Source: a virus. Taken from it: 58,910 bases of DNA. Shown here piece after piece: positions 24,029 to 33,321 of the stretch (its first letter is position 1; each line of letters begins with the position of its first letter). The notes under the pieces are model-generated. The model saw nothing but the letters and a program-made list of their open reading frames with translations, was not told the DNA's origin and searched no databases. The DNA lies in IMG/VR virus record IMGVR_UViG_3300028800_000106, positions 1 to 58,910 of that record; one strand, 5' to 3'. The position numbers were made by a program, and so were the translations under genes.

Positions 24029-24342
24029 TGGCTACCTTTTTTGCTAACTACCCAGGTGGCGGCGGTTCTGGAGGCGGCGGTGGCGGTGGAGGAAACGGCG
24101 TGTTCATTGATACGTTTACATTAACCCCTACGGATATAGCCAATAAAGGCGTGATCTTGTCCCACACGCCTACACAACCAACAAAAACCATAGTCATAAT
24201 CGAAGATGCTCCAGGACAAGCCTATGCAGTCGATTACATTATCTCTAGTAGACTGTCTGCTGGAGCGACCCTGGACTGGTCGGGGCTAGGCCTGGATGGC
24301 GAACTCGCTGCAGGCGATATTTTAGAAGTAGTTTATTATTAA
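24028..24342 (+). CDS. Short glycine-linker fibre-associated protein
   Basis: 104 residues: a short N-terminus, a run of 20 mostly Gly residues (25 residues in), then a compact beta domain (FIDTFTLTPTDIANKGVILS, then PGQAYAVDYIISSRLSAG). The C-terminal domain resembles the C-termini of the two following fibre proteins (TLTSTDITNQYVDIITG; GDILVFTYGYL versus GDILEVVYY), so it may be a detached copy of their tip. Function: likely fibre tip or chaperone. Confidence 0.55.
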   Translation: MATFFANYPGGGGSGGGGGGGGNGVFIDTFTLTPTDIANKGVILSHTPTQPTKTIVIIEDAPGQAYAVDYIISSRLSAGATLDWSGLGLDGELAAGDILEVVYY

Positions 24343-24354
24343 ACAGGAGAGAGT

Positions 24355-25953
24355 ATGAGTCAAATCACTACCAAATGGATAACGAATAACTCAGTAGATA
24401 ATACTAAGTTAGCCCAGATGCCGTCCAACACCCTTAAGGGTAACAATGCCGGCAGCACGGGCAACGCCAGCGATCTCAGTATTGCTCAGGTCCAGGCAAT
24501 GTTGTCCATTCCGACACCTAGTTCCCCGCTTACGGTCGGGTCTGGTGGTACGGGACTTACGACTCTGACGCTAAACAACGTAATCCTCGGTAACGGGACT
24601 AGCTCCCCTACCTTTGTAGCGCCAGGAACGTCGGGGAACGTACTTACGTCTAACGGTACGACATGGACTAGCTCTCCGGCGGCTTCTAGCGGCGCTAATA
24701 CAGCCCTTAGCAACCTTGCATCGACTGCCGTTAACGTAGATATCAATATGAATAGCCACAAGCTCACCGGCTTGAGTGCCGGCACGACTGCTGGCGATTC
24801 TGTTAGATATGAGCAAGCAATCCTTACTTCTGGTGTAAACCCCTGGACCGCCAACCAAGATCTCGGCGGGTTTACGATTACAGGCTCAGGTACTCCTGTA
24901 AATCCCAACGATCTAGTCCCAAAGACCTACGTCGACAACTTCATTAACGCAACGTCATGGAAGACTGCAGCCCTCGTAGCTACTACGGCCAACATTACGT
25001 TGTCCGGCGAACAAACGATCGACGGTATTACGACTAGTGCTTCTAGAGTCTTGGTTAAGAACCAGACTACTGCTTCACAAAACGGTATCTATACTTCTGG
25101 ATCTGGTGCTTGGACCCGTACTAGTGACATGAATACTTGGGCTCAAGTCCCTGCAGCTGCTATCTTCATTGAGGAAGGAACGGTAAACGCAGATTTAGGT
25201 TTCGTGTGTACGTCGCTTCCTGGCGGTACTCTTGGCACGACTGCAATTACCTTCGTTCAGTTCTCGTCTGCTGGTGCGTACAGCGCAGATAACGTCACCC
25301 TTCAATTAATCTCTGGTGTATTTAGTATCAAGAATGCTGGCGTTACTGAAACTCAGATCGCAGCTAGCACATTGTCGACTACCGGCGCATTGACTGGTGG
25401 ATCTGGTACTAAGTTATCTGTAAATGTTGATAACTCATCGATTGACATCAATGGATCTAACCAGCTTGAGATCAAAGCAGCGGGCGTGACTCTCGCCAAG
25501 ATGGCTTCTAACTCGGTTGATGAAAATAAAATCGTATCGACTACATTCTCAACTACTGGCGCGATTACAGGCGGATCTGGCACTAAGGTTGCGGTTCAAG
25601 TCGACACTACTACTGTTGCTATCAACGGCTCTAACCAGTTAGTTTCTATAAAGCCTGTTTCTTTTGCATATACGCTTACTAGCACTGATATTACTAACCA
25701 ATACGTAGATATCATTACTGGTAATGGATTTCCGTCTAGCAACCCGATTTACGGGACGTCCGCCTCGGTTAATAGCCTAGACATGAACGTAATCGGCGGT
25801 GGTCAACAGCAAAAAACCCAGGATTATTCAGTTAGTTTAACTGGAGGTTCTGCAGGATCTACTCGCATGACATTCTTGAATGGACTCGCTACTGGAGGGG
25901 TCTCGGCGCTGGTTGCTGGAGATATTCTAGTATTTACGTATGGTTATCTATAA
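24355..25953 (+). CDS. Tail fibre protein (first of two related)
   Basis: 532 residues, GGAGAG before ATG. N-terminus MSQITTKWITNNSVDNTKLA, then LKGNNAGSTGNASDLS, the usual attachment segment of environmental phage fibres. The middle holds repeated SVDENKIVSTTFSTTGAITG-like modules (two or three copies around residues 330-420), typical of beta-helical shafts. C-terminal domain ends GDILVFTYGYL. The N-terminal 55 residues are closely repeated in the next gene, so the two fibres share a docking site. Confidence 0.7.
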   Translation: MSQITTKWITNNSVDNTKLAQMPSNTLKGNNAGSTGNASDLSIAQVQAMLSIPTPSSPLTVGSGGTGLTTLTLNNVILGNGTSSPTFVAPGTSGNVLTSNGTTWTSSPAASSGANTALSNLASTAVNVDINMNSHKLTGLSAGTTAGDSVRYEQAILTSGVNPWTANQDLGGFTITGSGTPVNPNDLVPKTYVDNFINATSWKTAALVATTANITLSGEQTIDGITTSASRVLVKNQTTASQNGIYTSGSGAWTRTSDMNTWAQVPAAAIFIEEGTVNADLGFVCTSLPGGTLGTTAITFVQFSSAGAYSADNVTLQLISGVFSIKNAGVTETQIAASTLSTTGALTGGSGTKLSVNVDNSSIDINGSNQLEIKAAGVTLAKMASNSVDENKIVSTTFSTTGAITGGSGTKVAVQVDTTTVAINGSNQLVSIKPVSFAYTLTSTDITNQYVDIITGNGFPSSNPIYGTSASVNSLDMNVIGGGQQQKTQDYSVSLTGGSAGSTRMTFLNGLATGGVSALVAGDILVFTYGYL

Positions 25954-25967
25954 ATAAGTGAGGCTCT

Positions 25968-28526
25968 GTGTCACAAATTCAGACTAAATTTTTAGCCAAC
26001 AATGCAGTTACTAATGCAAAGTTGGCACAGGCGCCAGCCAATACTCTGAAGGGTAACAACACAGGGTCTACGGCCAACGTAACTGATTTGACGGTATCTC
26101 AGGTCAATACGATGTTGGGTCTTTCTACGACCTATGCAACCGTGACTTTGAACAACCTCACTACGACTGCAATCAATGCCGATTTGCTTCCTGCCAGCAA
26201 CGGTACGATCAACATCGGGTCTACTAGTCTCTTGTTCAACAAAATATTGGCTAACGGCCTGTACAGTTCCGGCAACATAAAAGTCGTAGATCCTCAGAAT
26301 CTAATCTTGAATGACACTGCTGGAAATGAAAGTATTGGCTGGAGTGCAAGGCAATTAGTAAATACAGGCGCTATTATAGACTGGGCGACTAGTAACACCC
26401 TTAAATTCCCACAGTTAGCTACTATCGGGGTTTTGACGATTAACGGCTCCGGGGTTGTAGCTACGACTCCTTATGCAACCGCATTTAACCTGATCGCTCC
26501 TGCTACTGCTAAGGGCGGGGTGATCGTAGGATCTGGTACCAATACATACGGAAACGTAGCTGTTGGTTCTGACAACTCGCTGTTAATGGCCGATTCTAGC
26601 TCGACTAACGGAGCTGCTTATCTACGGCCTTCTAACCTTAAGAATTATATATCGAATCCAGGTTTCGAGAGCAACACGACTACGGGTTGGAGTCTCGGAA
26701 CTACGGGTACGCTTACCAATAACATTCCTACAGGTAGCCCTACATTCGGATCAGGTGCTTCTGGTAACTTAAGCATCACTACGGTGTCTTCTGGTCAGCT
26801 TGCAGGGAGTTACTCACTATCGTATGCATGTAGTGCTAACTCGACTTCAGGTAACATGGTATCGTCAGCTGCGTTTACTCTGGATGCTGAGGATCAAGCA
26901 AAAGTAATGACGTTTAAGTTCTATTACTCTGCTTTTTCAGGTTCTGGCAACCTCAATTTTAGCGGGACCAGCTCGAATAGTCTTGGTATTGCTGTATACG
27001 ATGTGACTAACTCGGTCTGGCTCTCATCTACCGCAAATTTCGGTATGACGCAGAGTTCTGGTGTTGGATACGTAACTGGGACTTGCCAGACAGGTTCTTC
27101 TACAGCTTCTGTCCGTTTCGTGATCTACAACGCAAACTCGTCTAGTGGCGCGTTCACGATGTACTTTGATGACTTTTACTTTGGTCCTCAGACTGCTCCT
27201 CTGGGTGCCGTAATGATCGATGCTGTAGCATATACACCTACTATCTCAAATGCTTTTGGAACGGTTACTAATTCGCAGTTCTGGTACGAGCGTCGTGGCG
27301 ACAAGATGCTGATTACGGGCAGTTTTACCTCTGGTACGCTTACAGGCAACAATGCTACGATCACGCTTCCTTCTGGATTTACGACGGATACTACTAAGCT
27401 GCCTTCTTCGGCTAACGCCAATTCTCCTGTTGGATTTTGGTCTAATAGTAATGGATCTGCTAATACTATAAAAAGCGGTCCTATGTTAGTCGCCGGATCT
27501 GCCAGCACTATTACGTTTACTGCGGGCGATTATACGAGTTCTAACAACGGTTTGAACACCCAGGCTGGTACGAGTCTCGGCGCTACTGGGAACGCGTTTA
27601 GTGTCTGGGCTGAAATCCCGATTACTGGTTGGTCGTCTAACGTACAATCGTCCAGCGATACCGATACTCGTGTAGTAGCCTTTGCAGCGGTTAGCGTCAC
27701 TGCCACGGTTACTAGTTCGTATTCAGATCTTTCCTGGACAACGGTAAATAACGACACCCACGGGGCTTATAGCTCGCCTACGTACACGATACCGGTGACT
27801 GGGTATTACGATTTTTCAGGACAAGTATTCGTCAGCGCTACTACGATTGCTGCCGGGAATAACTTTACGATAGGAATTCTTAACAGTACTTCCAGTACTA
27901 CTCTTCGAGAAACTGAGTACGTCTACGAAGGTACGAATACGACTAACCAGGCAATCCAGTTCAACTACAAATCAATCCTATTGAATGCCGGGACTGCCAT
28001 TAAGATGCAGATCAAGTCCAACACGACTTCTCCGGTAATCACGGCTAGTTCAACGGAGAACTTCTGGTCTATCAGTCGGATCTCTGGTCCTTCGGTGATT
28101 GCCGCGACTGAGTCAGTAAATGCCCGGTACTTCTCATCTACTACTACGATTACAAGCTCCTTGGCCAATATAACCTATGCAACCAAGGATTTCGACTCGC
28201 ACAATGCCATGTCGGGAGCGACCTATACTATCCCAGTTTCTGGCAAATACCAAGTAAACGCTAGCATTCTCATGACGGCTACTACTACCGCGGCTAACAA
28301 CTTGATTCAATTACAAATAAATAAGAATGGATCTGCATATTCTGGTCCAAATGAGCTGTACTTTACTAGTTCTACTAGTAAACCAATGACTTTGGTATTG
28401 GCTGATATAATCAACTGCAGTGCAGGCGATACGATTACGGTCCAGGCATCTAATGCGGGCACGACGCCGAGTATTTCTTCAAGCAATTCAGCTAATTACT
28501 TCTCAATCTCTAGGGCGGGAAATTAA
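25968..28526 (+). CDS. Tail fibre protein (second of two related)
   Basis: 852 residues, start GTG with GTGAGG upstream. N-terminus SQIQTKFLANNAVTNAKLA, LKGNNTGSTANVTDLT matches the previous fibre. Residues 220-410 look like a carbohydrate-binding jelly roll (NYISNPGFESNTTTGWSLGT is the classic opening of CBM4/9-like modules). Two C-terminal copies of a beta-sandwich module (about residues 575-705 and 720-850; TYTIPVTGYYDFSGQVFVSA versus TYTIPVSGKYQVNASILMTA) have the pattern of TNF/C1q-like trimeric tips. Probable receptor-binding fibre. Confidence 0.75.
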   Translation: MSQIQTKFLANNAVTNAKLAQAPANTLKGNNTGSTANVTDLTVSQVNTMLGLSTTYATVTLNNLTTTAINADLLPASNGTINIGSTSLLFNKILANGLYSSGNIKVVDPQNLILNDTAGNESIGWSARQLVNTGAIIDWATSNTLKFPQLATIGVLTINGSGVVATTPYATAFNLIAPATAKGGVIVGSGTNTYGNVAVGSDNSLLMADSSSTNGAAYLRPSNLKNYISNPGFESNTTTGWSLGTTGTLTNNIPTGSPTFGSGASGNLSITTVSSGQLAGSYSLSYACSANSTSGNMVSSAAFTLDAEDQAKVMTFKFYYSAFSGSGNLNFSGTSSNSLGIAVYDVTNSVWLSSTANFGMTQSSGVGYVTGTCQTGSSTASVRFVIYNANSSSGAFTMYFDDFYFGPQTAPLGAVMIDAVAYTPTISNAFGTVTNSQFWYERRGDKMLITGSFTSGTLTGNNATITLPSGFTTDTTKLPSSANANSPVGFWSNSNGSANTIKSGPMLVAGSASTITFTAGDYTSSNNGLNTQAGTSLGATGNAFSVWAEIPITGWSSNVQSSSDTDTRVVAFAAVSVTATVTSSYSDLSWTTVNNDTHGAYSSPTYTIPVTGYYDFSGQVFVSATTIAAGNNFTIGILNSTSSTTLRETEYVYEGTNTTNQAIQFNYKSILLNAGTAIKMQIKSNTTSPVITASSTENFWSISRISGPSVIAATESVNARYFSSTTTITSSLANITYATKDFDSHNAMSGATYTIPVSGKYQVNASILMTATTTAANNLIQLQINKNGSAYSGPNELYFTSSTSKPMTLVLADIINCSAGDTITVQASNAGTTPSISSSNSANYFSISRAGN

Positions 28527-28916
28527 ATGCGGGTAAACAATAAACAAATCGCCACAGCAGTTCCTTTAAATGCGAGTTATAACTCTCCATACCAGCCTCT
28601 TAAGTATATTTATATGTACTCGATTGCGGCTAACATCTCTGGCACGCCGAACGGTGTAATCAAACTCCAGGCATCTAACGATCCGGAGACTAACGACACC
28701 CAAACCAACAGTGCTACGAACCTTCCTCCGTCTGTAATACCGACGAACTGGATCGATATCGTTAACTCCCCGTTTACGGTAAATACCCTGAACGGAAGCG
28801 TTATGTGGAACGTCGATTTTGTCGGTTATAATTATGTACGCGTTGTATACACGGATGCTTCTGGCGGTACCAGTACTGCCACAATGAATCTAGTATATAA
28901 CGGCAAGGGAGACTAG
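28527..28916 (+). CDS. Small beta-rich virion protein, paralogue of 23642-24028
   Basis: 129 residues, starting at ATG directly after the fibre stop. It shares the strand order and C-terminal motif of the protein at 23642 (VIKLQASNDPETND, IPTNWIDIVNSPFTV, FVGYNYVRVVYTDASGG). These look like adaptor discs that bind fibres to the virion. The next gene begins on its stop codon (TAGTG). Confidence 0.6.
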   Translation: MRVNNKQIATAVPLNASYNSPYQPLKYIYMYSIAANISGTPNGVIKLQASNDPETNDTQTNSATNLPPSVIPTNWIDIVNSPFTVNTLNGSVMWNVDFVGYNYVRVVYTDASGGTSTATMNLVYNGKGD

Positions 28917-31855
28917 TGACTCAGTATGTAGACATCCCAGGATTCGGCGATGCTCATTGGAGATCGCCCGTAGTTCTTACCAGCCAGCTCCCGGTTGCTG
29001 GTAACAACATTGGTGACGTACGCCTTGCTGAAGACACCAATACGCTCTACGTTTGGAATGGGACGTCATGGATAGCCGTTGCTACCCCTGGTGCTGCGAT
29101 TGCAATAGACGGGCTTATAGGCGACGTAACGGCTACTGGACCGGGCGTCGTGATCGCAACGCTTACTGCCACAACTAACAGCACTCTTACGACGCTTCTA
29201 GGCCTTGTATCTGCGCCTAATCTAGTCGTGTCTGGCTCTCAAGTAACCGGATTTACTCAGGGAAGTGTGTTGTTTGCCGGTTCTTCTGGTCAAATCACCC
29301 AAGACAATGCGTTTTTCTTTTGGGACGACACAAACCACACCCTTAATCTTACTTCTACTACTGCTCCGCAACTCCAATTGACTTATGATGCAACCCATTA
29401 CTCGACTTTTAACGCGACATCGACGAATGGATTGACAATCGCTCCAACTACCAATCCGACCGGGGCGCTCTCTGGCGCTCTTTCGTTGTCAGGTGCGACA
29501 GGATATTCACCCATTACGGTTGGTGGGGGTAATGGTGGTACTGCCACTCTTAGTGGCGGTGCTGGTGGAGTTGGAACTGCTGGAACAGTTGGCGGTGCAG
29601 TTACAGTTACTGGCGGTTCTGCAGCAGCGGTTACTGGAAGTGCTGGAGGCACAGCTACAGTTTCTGGTGGAGATGGGACTGTCACGGGTTCTGGCGGATC
29701 TGGTGGAAATTTACGTTTATCGGGCGGAAATGCGAACGGCGATAATACCGTTAATCGTACTGGTGGTACAGTCGTAGTAACTGCTGGAACATCTTATGGG
29801 AATACTGCTGGTGGATTAATAAGTCTAACTGCAGGAACTGGCGGTGGCGGGATTACTAGTACTGCAGGCAACGGCGGTGCTATAAATATTACATCTGGCA
29901 CGGGCGGAACGAATAGTACTACCGGCGGCTCTGGTGGAGCGATGACGTTGACTCCTGGCACGGCGGGTATTGGCGGAACTGCTAGCGGTGCTGGCGGCCT
30001 TTTAACATTAAATGGCGGACCTGCAGCTGCTGCGGCCGTTTCAAATGGTGGTGGTGTAACAGTACGAGCTGCCGACGGTTCTACTATTGGTTCAGGAGGA
30101 AATGGCGGGAGTCTGGTTCTTGCTGCAGGAAATGCTCAAGGCGATGCAACTGTAAACCGTAATGCCGGAACTGTTACTATAACAGGCGGTACTGCAATTG
30201 GTGGGGGAGGGGTCGGTTCTATTACCGCAACTGCAGGCGTTGGCGGTGTTGGTTCTGGAACAGCAGGTGTAATTGGCGGAACTGTCACAATTACTGCCGG
30301 GATTGGTGGAGCTGGTTCAGCCACTTCTGCAGCAGGTGGAGGTCTAACTCTTAAAGGCGGTGCTGGTGGTGCTGGTGTGGCTGGAGGTAATGGTGGCGGC
30401 GCTACATTACAGGCCGGTCCTGGTGGAGCCGGCTCATCTACTGGCGGTAGTGGTGGGTTGGCCTCGGTCCTAGGCGGCGCGGCGTCTGCTGTTTCTGGAG
30501 CAAACGGCGGAAACGTCAATATCACAGGCGGTACTTCTGCAGCAGTTGCAACTTCAAACGGCGGCAACGTTGCTATTGCTGGAGGAGTAGCCTCGACTAC
30601 TGGTTCAGGCGGAGCTGGAGGTCCAGTAACAATCAACGGAGCTAATGCTGGTGGAGACAATACAGTAAACAATACTGGCGGTAGCGTTACTGTAGTAGCT
30701 GGCAGTAGTAAAGGCAGTTCTGCTGGCGGTAATATATCTGGAACTGCAGGCGTAGGTGGTATTGGAACTGGAACTGCTGGCGCCAATGGTGGAGCTATAA
30801 CTTGGACTTCTGGAGCAGGTGGTGCTGGTAGCGCAACTGGAGGCATAGGCGGTGCAACTACGCTGGCTTCTGGTGCTGGTGGAGCAAGTGTTACTGGTGG
30901 AGTGGGAGGCGGCACAGCTATCTCTTCTGGAGTTGGTGGTGCTGGTACTACTACTTCTGGTAACGGCGGGGCCACAACAATTAATTCTGGCGCTGGTGGT
31001 GCGGGAGCAGCCGGAGGCAATGGTGGCGCATCTTCTCTTACTTCTGGTACTGGTGGAGTTGGAACTGTATCTTCAGGCAATGGTGGTGCATCAACAATCT
31101 CTTCTGGTGCAGGTGGAACATCCTCAGTTACTAATGGCGGTGCTGGTGGTTTAACTACTATTAGCGGAGCTAACGGCGGATCTGCCACGGTTACTGGTAC
31201 CGGCGGTGCTGGCGGTGGCACTACTATAAATGCCGGTACCGGCGGGGCCGCTACTTCTGGTACAGGCGGTACAGCCGGTGCTATAACCATCACGGCAGGT
31301 GCAGGCGGGGCAGGAACTAGCGCCACCGGTGTTACAGGCGGTTCTGTAACTGTTGCGGCTGGGACTGGCGGAGCGGGCGCTACTACAGGCGGTTCTGGCG
31401 GACAATTACTATTAAAAGCTGGGGCGGCAAGCGGATCTGCTGCTGCCGGAGTTGGTGGAGTAATTACTTTCCAAACGGCAGCGACTACTGCTGTTGCTAC
31501 TCGTGGTACTGTAACGGCTGCCGGTAATTGGGGATTCGGGAATAATACTTCTCCAACTTATTTGGTTGATGTTCTTGGCGGTAACGTAGGTGTTGCGACT
31601 GCAGGTCAGGGATACAGGACAAAAGAGGGCGCTAATGCGAAACAAGGAACAGCGACCTTGGTTGCTGGTACAGTCACCGTAGCTAATACTAGCGTAACTG
31701 CTACTAGCCGTATATTCCTTACCAATAACGCCAGTGCAGGCACTCCAGGATTTATTTATATTTCAGCCAGGACTGCAGGGACTAGTTTTACGATTACTTC
31801 GAGTTCGAATACTGATACGTCTGTAATAGCGTACGAGATATTCGAACCATACTAA
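28916..31855 (+). CDS. Very long glycine-rich repeat fibre
   Basis: 979 residues, start GTG overlapping the previous stop. Residues 1-195 form an N-terminal beta domain (VDIPGFGDAHWRSPVVLTSQ; TNTLYVWNGTSWIAV). Residues about 200-850 are irregular repeats of Gly-Gly-X-(Ser/Thr)-rich units such as TGGSGGATTLASGAGGA, giving over one-third glycine. Such sequences can fold as polyglycine II bundles or shallow beta-solenoids. The C-terminal 120 residues are non-repetitive (FGNNTSPTYLVDVLGGNVGV onward) and likely a trimerisation or receptor tip. The antisense strand is also open over 1.2 kb because of GGN codons. Confidence 0.7.
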   Translation: MTQYVDIPGFGDAHWRSPVVLTSQLPVAGNNIGDVRLAEDTNTLYVWNGTSWIAVATPGAAIAIDGLIGDVTATGPGVVIATLTATTNSTLTTLLGLVSAPNLVVSGSQVTGFTQGSVLFAGSSGQITQDNAFFFWDDTNHTLNLTSTTAPQLQLTYDATHYSTFNATSTNGLTIAPTTNPTGALSGALSLSGATGYSPITVGGGNGGTATLSGGAGGVGTAGTVGGAVTVTGGSAAAVTGSAGGTATVSGGDGTVTGSGGSGGNLRLSGGNANGDNTVNRTGGTVVVTAGTSYGNTAGGLISLTAGTGGGGITSTAGNGGAINITSGTGGTNSTTGGSGGAMTLTPGTAGIGGTASGAGGLLTLNGGPAAAAAVSNGGGVTVRAADGSTIGSGGNGGSLVLAAGNAQGDATVNRNAGTVTITGGTAIGGGGVGSITATAGVGGVGSGTAGVIGGTVTITAGIGGAGSATSAAGGGLTLKGGAGGAGVAGGNGGGATLQAGPGGAGSSTGGSGGLASVLGGAASAVSGANGGNVNITGGTSAAVATSNGGNVAIAGGVASTTGSGGAGGPVTINGANAGGDNTVNNTGGSVTVVAGSSKGSSAGGNISGTAGVGGIGTGTAGANGGAITWTSGAGGAGSATGGIGGATTLASGAGGASVTGGVGGGTAISSGVGGAGTTTSGNGGATTINSGAGGAGAAGGNGGASSLTSGTGGVGTVSSGNGGASTISSGAGGTSSVTNGGAGGLTTISGANGGSATVTGTGGAGGGTTINAGTGGAATSGTGGTAGAITITAGAGGAGTSATGVTGGSVTVAAGTGGAGATTGGSGGQLLLKAGAASGSAAAGVGGVITFQTAATTAVATRGTVTAAGNWGFGNNTSPTYLVDVLGGNVGVATAGQGYRTKEGANAKQGTATLVAGTVTVANTSVTATSRIFLTNNASAGTPGFIYISARTAGTSFTITSSSNTDTSVIAYEIFEPY
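29518..31470 (+). repeat. Degenerate glycine/threonine codon repeats
   Basis: About 1.95 kb of imperfect repeats built from GGN GGN and ACN/TCN codons inside the long fibre gene. Units vary between 6 and 20 codons, so this is a low-complexity array rather than an exact tandem repeat. It is prone to misassembly with short reads. Confidence 0.8.
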
Positions 31856-31865
31856 TGAGGGATTT

Positions 31866-32144
31866 ATGCCAGGAGTAGCTTTTACATCAACACAATCAAG
31901 CGGGGTCACCACGACTTTTGTGACCATCCTAGATATTAGGTGGCAACCAGGCAAGGCTGCTGACGTACAACTAGGATATTTCGTTGACGAGACTACGTTT
32001 AACAATGGCGGGTTGCCCATTACAACACAGTACGTCCCGCTCGATATAACCCAGATAACACCTACCGGGAATATACCGGCTCAAATAACCGCGCAATTAA
32101 TCGCTAACGGGGCTCCCTTACAGGGCGGCACCCCAGTTAGTTAG
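31866..32144 (+). CDS. Small virion-associated protein, unassigned
   Basis: 92 residues, ATG after GAGGGATTT. Beta-rich: TTFVTILDIRWQPGKAADVQ, then YVPLDITQITPTGNIPAQIT. No family recognised. It lies between the long fibre and two paralogous beta proteins, so a fibre-accessory role is likely. Confidence 0.5.
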   Translation: MPGVAFTSTQSSGVTTTFVTILDIRWQPGKAADVQLGYFVDETTFNNGGLPITTQYVPLDITQITPTGNIPAQITAQLIANGAPLQGGTPVS

Positions 32145-32182
32145 AAACTAATTTACCCGCCCTTGAGGCGATTAAGGAATAT

Positions 32183-32503
32183 ATGAATACCGAGAGACAG
32201 AGTGTGATAAATGGACTTAATAGTGATTCTTGCAAGATACTGACTGCAGGGATTTACTCTATTACGACCAGAAGCGATTTGAACGAGCCCTCAGGCATCG
32301 TGGTGACTATAACCCAGTCTGGCAGTGCTAGCAGTACGTTCACGTCGCTACCTACTTCTGCGCAATCGGCACACCAAGAAGTTACCGGTCAGTTTAATTG
32401 TGCTGCAGGTGATACTATCACGGTAGCGGTTACCTCTAGTGCATCTGCGGATCAGCCGCCTAGCCTTGTAAAAACAACTATTTGCCTACGACCAGGAGTC
32501 TAA
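32183..32503 (+). CDS. Small beta-sandwich virion protein, family A copy 1
   Basis: 106 residues: SVINGLNSDSCKILTAGIYS, GIVVTITQSGSASST, FNCAAGDTITVAVTS, DQPPSLVKTTICLRPG. The next gene and the one at 54046 have the same strand order and the same landmarks (AGxY/H, ITIxQxG, AGDxITxxxSS, DQQ, VKxTL). The fold looks like a jelly roll. Copies beside both tail and portal genes suggest virion decoration. Confidence 0.6.
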   Translation: MNTERQSVINGLNSDSCKILTAGIYSITTRSDLNEPSGIVVTITQSGSASSTFTSLPTSAQSAHQEVTGQFNCAAGDTITVAVTSSASADQPPSLVKTTICLRPGV

Positions 32504-32504
32504 A

Positions 32505-32855
32505 ATGGCAACTATTATTATCCCGAATTTCTTGACTGAAAAAGTCGTAAACGGACTGAATACGTACCAGTATACTATCCAAACTGCTGGTGTCCATGTA
32601 GCAAAGATCCGGACGGCTCATCCCTCTAGTTCCGGTATGACGATTACTATCAGCCAGAACGGGACTCCACGAGCTACTACGACGGCTACTGACGTTTTGA
32701 CTCCTGGCGGACAGACGTCTAGTTACCTCGCAACGAGTATTAACTGCGCAGTGAACGATGTAATCACTTGGACTATATCCTCGTCTAACGTAAACGACCA
32801 GCAACTAAACACGGTGAAATCAACTCTAAACCTACACATGGGCTACGGCAACTAG
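32505..32855 (+). CDS. Small beta-sandwich virion protein, family A copy 2
   Basis: 116 residues, one base after the previous stop. Landmarks: KVVNGLNTYQYTIQTAGVHV, GMTITISQNGTPRAT, INCAVNDVITWTISS, DQQLNTVKSTLNLHMG. About a third of positions appear shared with copy 1 in a visual alignment of motifs. Probable gene duplication; role as for copy 1. Confidence 0.6.
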   Translation: MATIIIPNFLTEKVVNGLNTYQYTIQTAGVHVAKIRTAHPSSSGMTITISQNGTPRATTTATDVLTPGGQTSSYLATSINCAVNDVITWTISSSNVNDQQLNTVKSTLNLHMGYGN

Positions 32856-32857
32856 CC

Positions 32858-33100
32858 ATGGATGACCGGGTAGAGGGCAAGCTAGATAAGATAGCGATTC
32901 ATATAGGAAATATAGACGTAACACTTGCTAGACAAGAGATTACGCTTGCTGAGCATGTCCGACGTACCGATGCCCTGGAGAAGAAATTAGAGCCGATTGA
33001 AAAGCATGTAACTATATTCCAGGGAATCATGAAGTTCATAGCAGCTATAGGCACTATTATAGGCGTTGTCCACGGATTCCTTAAGTTTAAGGGATTATGA
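32858..33100 (+). CDS. Coiled-coil membrane protein, holin- or XhlA-like
   Basis: 80 residues. The N-terminal 55 residues form an amphipathic coiled coil (DDRVEGKLDKIAIHIGNIDV, TLAEHVRRTDALEKKLEPIE). One hydrophobic helix follows (IMKFIAAIGTIIGVVHGFLK). This layout is that of XhlA-type lysis-associated proteins. It overlaps the next gene, also a small membrane protein, by 4 bases. The two form a likely lysis pair without an adjacent endolysin. Confidence 0.6.
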   Translation: MDDRVEGKLDKIAIHIGNIDVTLARQEITLAEHVRRTDALEKKLEPIEKHVTIFQGIMKFIAAIGTIIGVVHGFLKFKGL

Positions 33101-33321
33101 AATTCCTGAGAGAACTCCTAAGCGATAGCGGAAGTATCTCGGCGGTTAGGACCATGAGTCTTATCTGCTGCTTATCTGCTGTTTGGATCGCGTTGGCTGG
33201 TATTTCTAAGTCCGTTCCTGACTATCAGGGGATTAGCCTATTATGCGGTACGTTCCTAAGTGCGGGTTTTGCAGGTAAAGTCATCCAGAAAAACATCGAA
33301 GTCAAATCGACTAAAGATTAG
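33097..33321 (+). CDS. Putative holin with two membrane helices
   Basis: 74 residues. Two hydrophobic segments (MSLICCLSAVWIALAGI at about 20-36 and GISLLCGTFLSAGFAG at about 45-60) joined by a short charged loop, with a charged C-terminal tail. This fits small class II holins. It is last in the virion operon and overlaps the end of the convergent minus-strand operon by 4 bases. Confidence 0.6.
   Translation: MKFLRELLSDSGSISAVRTMSLICCLSAVWIALAGISKSVPDYQGISLLCGTFLSAGFAGKVIQKNIEVKSTKD

Noticed and set aside
30136-31326. 396-codon proline/valine-rich open frame on the minus strand
   Set aside because: It mirrors the GGN-rich codons of the long fibre gene; no ribosome site and no protein-like pattern beyond the repeat.
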